DNA of 64,000 nt from an uncultured Clostridia bacterium (GTDB taxonomy: Bacteria; Bacillota; Clostridia; Christensenellales; Borkfalkiaceae). Each line of letters starts with the position of its first letter. The stretch's first letter is position 1. The position numbers and the translations under genes are program-made. The stretch is from positions 62,001-126,000 of the forward strand of contig CASDOP010000002.1 in NCBI GenBank assembly GCA_949282385.1. Direction: 5' to 3'. Positions 59,582 through 64,000 of this stretch are shown in pieces. The notes beneath the pieces were generated by a model. It had not been told where the DNA came from. It did not search any database and worked only from the letters and a program-made list of their open reading frames with translations.

Positions 59582-59610
59582 ATTATACCACGGCTCAGGC
59601 GATTTGTACA
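59582..59610 (-). promoter_or_regulatory. Promoter of a leaderless SDR transcript
   Basis: Minus strand: TGTACA (59605-59610), a 17-nt spacer, TATAAT (59582-59587); the ATG A falls at the expected transcription start. Confidence 0.6.
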
Positions 59611-59616
59611 CATTCT

Positions 59617-60276
59617 TTATGAAAATTGCGCATTTATTACGCAATCGCACAACGCAATCTGTAATGCGCGTACGTCGCGGGCATAGACGAAGCCGACTGA
59701 AAGTTCGTCCGCTTTGGAGAGAATGTAATCGAGATCGGCGCGGATTGGCGAAGAAAAACTGCTCTTTGCGAGCGCGCGCAGCGGCAATACCGCCGCAGCG
59801 ACAAGCTCCCTCGCGCTCTGCTGGCTTATCCGTCCTTTATCGAGATAATTTGCCGTTTCGTACATGATTTCAGCCGTCTGGCAGAGCGTGTTGAGGCAGC
59901 CGTAAATTTCTTCAGCAGACTGCGCATTTCCATCAGATAAGTCGTAGCCGTTGACTGCAATGTCGAGAACGGTACATTCCAGACCGCTGTCCTTAAGAGA
60001 AGAACAGACCGACTGCGCCTCCTCCTTTTGGTAATAGCAGGCGAAAGTTATGTAATATTTACCCTCGCAACTTATGATATAGCCTGCGCCGCCCAGGCTC
60101 TGCACCGCCGAGGACACGGACGATGCGGAATGAGCGTCGTCCTGCGTTTTATAGCACACAAAATAAAAACTTGCACTAAAATTGAGCCTCTTCCCGCCGC
60201 ATGAACAGGCGAAGAAGACTATTGTTACGCATGCGGCAAGACAGAGCAACACAAAACATTTTACCTTTTTGTTCAT
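59617..60276 (-). CDS. Putative lipoprotein with SPOR-like repeat region
   Basis: 219 residues. Signal peptide MNKKVKCFVLLCLAACVTIVFFAC with a possible lipobox FFAC (cut before C24), so it is probably attached to the outer face of the membrane. Residues about 33-100 (FYFVCYKTQDDAHSASSVSS..., then YYITFACYYQKEEAQSVCSSL) resemble the SPOR peptidoglycan-binding fold, in which paired strands flank a helix. Six or more Cys are unusual for this class. A helical C-terminal half follows. No ribosome binding site precedes the ATG; a TATAAT is 8 nt upstream. The function is unknown. Confidence 0.6.
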   Translation of the reverse strand: MNKKVKCFVLLCLAACVTIVFFACSCGGKRLNFSASFYFVCYKTQDDAHSASSVSSAVQSLGGAGYIISCEGKYYITFACYYQKEEAQSVCSSLKDSGLECTVLDIAVNGYDLSDGNAQSAEEIYGCLNTLCQTAEIMYETANYLDKGRISQQSARELVAAAVLPLRALAKSSFSSPIRADLDYILSKADELSVGFVYARDVRALQIALCDCVINAQFS

Positions 60277-60284
60277 ACGCTATT

Positions 60285-60290
60285 ATTATA
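60285..60290 (-). promoter_or_regulatory. -10 box close to the lipoprotein start
   Basis: TATAAT on the minus strand, 8 nt from the ATG; no good -35 box at 17 nt. Implies a nearly leaderless mRNA if used. Confidence 0.45.
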
Positions 60291-60405
60291 TTGAGCGGCG
60301 CAAAGCTATATAATTTTTTGCGCGGTATTTTCAAGGAAGTATACATAATTTAATGAATTTTAAATTAAAAGCGCAGCTACAAATCATCGTTAGTTTAAAT
60401 GCAAA

Positions 60406-60437
60406 AGGGCGGCGCAATCGCGAGATTGCGCCGCCCT
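60406..60437 (-). terminator. Terminator of the large surface lipoprotein gene
   Basis: Fourteen-base-pair stem (60406-60419 with 60424-60437), loop GCGA; short T-run on the minus strand. Confidence 0.75.
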
Positions 60438-60451
60438 ATTAATTTAATTTT

Positions 60452-63400
60452 TTAAGCTACGGGAACGACGTTGCAGGACACGTCGACGTTTACGCTCTGA
60501 CTGTAGGACGCGTCGGAATATTTTATGCCGTAAATCGTAAGCTCTTCAAGCGTTATGATCTTCTGACTGCCAACGCCACTCACATTCAGCGCTGCGACGG
60601 ACGAACCCGACTTGCCTATCGAAGCGCCGCCGACGGACGAAGTTATGAGTATGTCGCACCAGCTCGCATTGACAGTAAACGAACCGACGCTGTGTCCGCA
60701 CAGGTCAAATTCTTTGGAAAAGTTGCTGTAAGGATAGAGCGTGATCGAACCTTCGATGTCAGCGCTGAGGCGTATGGTATCCGCGTAATTGGCAAAATCA
60801 TATATGTCGTCCGCACTTTCGGCGTACAGCACCACCTTTCCGCTTCCGCTGTACAGCGAAGAACTTCTTAAAGTATTTTCGCCGTCGATTATTATCTCGC
60901 CGTTGTTTACCACCTTGAACCCCTTTAACTTTTCGCCGTCGCGGAAGTTTAATTTGTAAGAACCGATATTTAGTACCGTGTTGGAACATACGATTATGGT
61001 TATGACATTGTAAGTATCGTTCACCGCGGTTATATCGGCAGTCATCGTAACCGTGCTGTAATTGCAAAGCTGCGATCCGCTGCGCACGTTGGCGAGAGCG
61101 GCGATAAGCTCTTCCGCCGTCGATACTTCCGCGCTGCCGCCGCGCACTTCGTATTCATCTACTTTCACTCCGAAATATTTAGTCGAGAATGTTGGCACGG
61201 AAGAAATTATTTTCGCCTTGTTGTCGGGCAGGGAAATTTCACGCCAGTTTTCGTAATTGACGCTGTAATCCTGATTGGTCAGGACATATGTGCCGTCGTA
61301 AATGGTTATCTTAGGTTTAGGCGTACCCTGTTCGTCGTATATCGCGAAAGGATCGGAAATCGACGATACGAGCGTGGATATGTCGCGACGAACGTAAATT
61401 ACGCCCTCTCCCTCTATGCCTTCGGTCTGCGCGTTGAGATAGAGCGTTCCGTTATTTATTATGCGCGAACCTGAAGCAGTTTCTATGACGTTTTCCTCTG
61501 CATAATTGACGAACGAGCCGTTAATTTCCAGCTGTCCGACCACATAGAAAGAGGGTGATTTATTGACGAGGCTGACGCCTTCGGCAACAATCAATTTTTG
61601 CCACGAGCTTATGTGTATTTCCTGCGTCAGTTCCATATCGGCGATAAGGGTGAGTTCGCCGTAGTTGTTGTCTTCCAACTTCGAAAGGTCTGCAATAGCA
61701 GTAATTTCGTAAGGCGCGCGCTCGACGGTATAGTCTAAAGACAGGCTGCCTTTATACAGCTTGCTGCCGCCGTTGAAAGTTATTATTACTTCGTATGCGC
61801 CCGCGTCCACAGGTCTGCCGCTCAAAGGCGTTCCGTCGCTTCTTGCGTAGCTTACGCTGTAGGTAGCGTAAGGCACGTTTGACGCTTTAAAGACCAATGA
61901 GGCATACTGCGACTTACCGTCGTAGACGACGCTCGATTGTTCAAGCGAAACGTCCTCCTCCGTTATCTGACTGCGCACGACTACTCCGCCCTCGAACATG
62001 GCAGGGGCTTGGTCGGTATAGAGTTTTCCCTCTATCTGAACGGTCTTATCCGACTGCATCTGCGCATCGTCATAGTTAAATATTTCGCCGACGCAATCCG
62101 TCTGTCCGAAATTGGAAAAACTGCCTTTATTAATAAAGGTGCCGCCGTTTGCGAAGTTTTCGTTGTTGACAAACTGTCCCTCGTTGGTCATCTCGCCGGA
62201 ATTTTTCCACGAGCCGTTGTTTTCGCAATTTCCCTCAAGCCGAGCGCTGCCTTCGACGATTACGCTGCCGCAATTTATCATGTTGCCGCTGTGCAGCATT
62301 GCACCCGTAACAGAAAGAGTGCCGTAGACGGTTATGTCGCCTTTAATCGCATTTCCGCTCGTCTGTTCGACAACGACGGTGAGGTAGTCGGGAATTGTAA
62401 TGTCATCTTCAACCGCGCGGGAAAGATTTGCTATTGTAATTTTATAGCAACTCTCGGAACTTATAGCCTTCTTCAGCGAAGCCTCGTCATACACGGCAAT
62501 CTCCGCTCGGTCGATGGTGAAGTTTACTGTCTGCTCGCCCGTAAAATAGCGCGAATATTTGTCCATCGTTACTTTTACGGAAGCCTCTCCCGCATATAAG
62601 TTATCGAAGTATGAGTATGAATACTCGTTTGACTGATTTATCTTCTGACCTTCAGAAAAAACGCTTACATCTGGACAAACGGCTCCACCCGTATACGTTG
62701 CGGAATAAAACGACAGGATTATATCGCTCGCGGCTAACGGGCGGCGGTTATAGCAGGCGGACATTTTTCCGCTGCCGCTCACCTCGCCGTCGCTGTAAAA
62801 AGCAGAAGACGCCACAGAAAAATTCACATTGCCGCTGTTTTCGAACGCGCCGCAGTTGAAAAATACGGTTTCGTCCCGCATGAAAATTTTTCCCGCATTG
62901 AAAAAAGAACCGTAGCTGTAGACTTCGCACTTTTCGCCGTCGGATTTCTGCGATATGATTATCTCCCCCTCGTTGGTAACCGTTCCGTTATTAATAAAGG
63001 AGAAACCTGCGCAATCGAGAGTGCATACAGAAGATATTGTAACGCTCTCGCCCTCAGCTATTTCAATATCCGAGCGCAGACTGACGGAAGAATAGTTGCC
63101 GCTCGATGCGTAGCGTTCAAGCTCGGAGAAAGAAGTTACCATCTGTTCTTCGTCCGAGGGAAGAATTTCAAAATTGATAATGAGGCTGCCCGTAAAAGAT
63201 GAAGAAGGTTTTGCCGTTACCTTTGCCGAGGCAATACCTGCGTTGACGTTGTTTGAATACTCAATATCGAAATTGGTGTCCGAAGCCGTACCCGTTGACT
63301 GCGCGACGCGTCCGCCGTCGTACGTAATGACGAAAGCCCGCGTTTTTGGCGTGCCGTCATAGACGGGATCGGGATCGGAAGACAAACGGTAGCCTATGAG

Positions 63401-63541
63401 TGGCGAAGTCAGATCCGTCTTTCCCGCTGCGCTTCCTACGCCGCCTCCGATACTGCCTAAAGAACCTTCACAAGCGCATAAAAGCGCCGCCGCACAACTT
63501 ATTACGGTAAGGGTAATCAGAGTTGCAATAAACTTTTTCAT
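60452..63541 (-). CDS. Large cell-surface lipoprotein with YDG-type and beta-helix repeats
   Basis: 1029 residues. Signal peptide with lipobox LLCAC (cut before C24). Four modules of the bacterial Ig-like YDG/MBG type begin at about residues 55, 260, 535 and 740, each with a start like VYDGTPK and NAGIASAKVTA. Between them lie short turn repeats such as NNGTVTNEGEI and FENSGNVNF with regular N, G and V spacing, probably a parallel beta-helix. No enzyme motif was found; the domains suggest adhesion or binding at the cell surface. The last stretch (ANYADTIRLSADIEGSITL) is again beta-helix-like. A GGGAGAA site precedes the ATG. Confidence 0.75.
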   Translation of the reverse strand: MKKFIATLITLTVISCAAALLCACEGSLGSIGGGVGSAAGKTDLTSPLIGYRLSSDPDPVYDGTPKTRAFVITYDGGRVAQSTGTASDTNFDIEYSNNVNAGIASAKVTAKPSSSFTGSLIINFEILPSDEEQMVTSFSELERYASSGNYSSVSLRSDIEIAEGESVTISSVCTLDCAGFSFINNGTVTNEGEIIISQKSDGEKCEVYSYGSFFNAGKIFMRDETVFFNCGAFENSGNVNFSVASSAFYSDGEVSGSGKMSACYNRRPLAASDIILSFYSATYTGGAVCPDVSVFSEGQKINQSNEYSYSYFDNLYAGEASVKVTMDKYSRYFTGEQTVNFTIDRAEIAVYDEASLKKAISSESCYKITIANLSRAVEDDITIPDYLTVVVEQTSGNAIKGDITVYGTLSVTGAMLHSGNMINCGSVIVEGSARLEGNCENNGSWKNSGEMTNEGQFVNNENFANGGTFINKGSFSNFGQTDCVGEIFNYDDAQMQSDKTVQIEGKLYTDQAPAMFEGGVVVRSQITEEDVSLEQSSVVYDGKSQYASLVFKASNVPYATYSVSYARSDGTPLSGRPVDAGAYEVIITFNGGSKLYKGSLSLDYTVERAPYEITAIADLSKLEDNNYGELTLIADMELTQEIHISSWQKLIVAEGVSLVNKSPSFYVVGQLEINGSFVNYAEENVIETASGSRIINNGTLYLNAQTEGIEGEGVIYVRRDISTLVSSISDPFAIYDEQGTPKPKITIYDGTYVLTNQDYSVNYENWREISLPDNKAKIISSVPTFSTKYFGVKVDEYEVRGGSAEVSTAEELIAALANVRSGSQLCNYSTVTMTADITAVNDTYNVITIIVCSNTVLNIGSYKLNFRDGEKLKGFKVVNNGEIIIDGENTLRSSSLYSGSGKVVLYAESADDIYDFANYADTIRLSADIEGSITLYPYSNFSKEFDLCGHSVGSFTVNASWCDILITSSVGGASIGKSGSSVAALNVSGVGSQKIITLEELTIYGIKYSDASYSQSVNVDVSCNVVPVA

Positions 63542-63816
63542 ATTCTCCCTGCCTTATGCGAGCATTCTTGCCGCGTTGTTCTGTAATTTTATTGTAACAG
63601 AAATTTACGAAAAATCAATATGCAAATATTATTAATAATTTCCAAACTGCCTGCATTATCCTTTTTTTTCAATCCGCAGTTGACGCCTTTCCGTCCGAAT
63701 TGGCAATATTTTAAAACCAGACTTTTGTCGCCACGCAAAACATTTTTTGCGGGGACCCCGACTTTTTAATCAGCAGGGTGTACAGTTCGAATTTTGATTT
63801 GTTACATGCAAAAAAT
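63542..63816. other. Gene-free stretch left of the terminal repeat
   Basis: About 275 bp, AT-rich near 63590-63660. No ORF or RNA was recognised; the promoter of the 1029-residue gene is not clear. Confidence 0.4.
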
Positions 63817-63845
63817 GCCTCAACCGAAAGGTTGAGGCGTTTTTT
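63817..63845. terminator. Terminator-like hairpin
   Basis: Nine-base-pair stem GCCTCAACC/GGTTGAGGC with a GAAA loop and T6 on the plus strand; on the minus strand it is followed by six T as well. Confidence 0.75.
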
Positions 63846-64000
63846 GGAGCTACTGACCGCATTCGTAAGGAGCGCAGCGACGGAATAGCGATTGTTACGC
63901 TCTGCGTCAATCGCGTCACTTTATTTCGTCTATGGGCAGTAGCGAGTAAAAGAGCCGATTTGTTGATGACAAATCGGCTTATAATGGAGCTACTGACCGC
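63845..64000. repeat. Structured element bounded by 16-nt direct repeats, tRNA-end-like
   Basis: TGGAGCTACTGACCGC occurs at 63845-63860 and again at 63985-64000 (the window edge). Between them are GCTACTG/CAGTAGC arms (63849-63855, 63937-63943), a nested GCGATTG/CAATCGC hairpin (63888-63894, 63908-63914), and an 11-bp hairpin AGCCGATTTGT/ACAAATCGGCT (63953-63963, 63969-63979). On the minus strand each repeat ends ...CAGTAGCTCCA followed by a terminator, like a tRNA 3' end. It may be an interspersed repeat or a tRNA with a truncated copy. Confidence 0.6.

Overview
The window reads as a chromosomal segment of an anaerobic, probably spore-forming member of the Clostridia (Bacillota). Support comes from spoIIID and spoVAC, an mcsA-mcsB-clpC operon, a dnaG-rpoD-trmK-nif3 cluster of Firmicutes type, pyruvate formate-lyase, 2-hydroxyacyl-CoA dehydratase activase proteins, a short archaeal-type ProRS and an archaeal-type AspRS. 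Promoters are close to the sigma-A consensus (TTGACA, 17 nt, TATAAT) and nearly every operon ends in a strong GC-rich hairpin with a T-run. A secreted pectate lyase suggests a plant-polysaccharide (possibly gut) habitat; I cannot name a genus. No CRISPR array, phage, transposase or rRNA was seen.

Layout. 1-3.1 kb: partial recX, ilvE, spoIIID and an acetyltransferase-like gene. 3.1-7.2 kb: mcsA-mcsB-clpC without ctsR. 7.3-9.2 kb: a NifU-like protein plus a GGGtGRT protein. 9.2-16.8 kb: hairpins, a small Cys-rich gene with a probable frameshift, a 1967-residue multidomain pectate lyase lipoprotein and an AT-rich gene-free stretch. 16.8-20.2 kb: an operon with a YhhN (lysoplasmalogenase-like) membrane domain fused to an iron alcohol dehydrogenase, followed by an aldehyde dehydrogenase. 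20.3-26.3 kb: proS, a phosphohexomutase, transketolase and a methyltransferase. 26.4-33.4 kb: split dehydratase-activase pair and tldE/tldD. 33.5-37.7 kb: short repeats, RNase P RNA, pyk, a probable 6S RNA and aspS. 37.9-44.9 kb: an Fe-S flavoprotein and the zinc-ribbon protein-nif3-trmK-rpoD-dnaG-dgt block. 45-50.7 kb: a shikimate operon (metallo-beta-lactamase-like gene, aroC, an aroB-aroE fusion, aroQ, aroK, FabG-like). 50.8-52.2 kb: a leucine-rich-repeat protein. 52.3-55.8 kb: a pyruvate formate-lyase operon under a ZTP (pfl-motif) riboswitch. 55.9-63.5 kb: spoVAC, a ZIP transporter, thyA-folA, an SDR and two cell-surface lipoproteins. 63.8-64 kb: a structured repeat.

The most notable loci are: (1) the YhhN::Fe-ADH fusion with its aldehyde dehydrogenase, a candidate system that releases and disposes of a fatty aldehyde from plasmalogens; (2) a naturally split pyruvate formate-lyase whose glycyl-radical domain is a separate 76-residue protein, in an operon with its activase and a thioredoxin-like protein behind a ZTP riboswitch; (3) an aroB-aroE in-frame fusion that keeps an internal ribosome binding site; (4) a ComEC-like metallo-beta-lactamase protein that has lost its metal-binding motif; and (5) several genes whose -10 box lies 6-11 nt from the start codon, implying leaderless or nearly leaderless mRNAs. 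All functions are inferred from sequence only.
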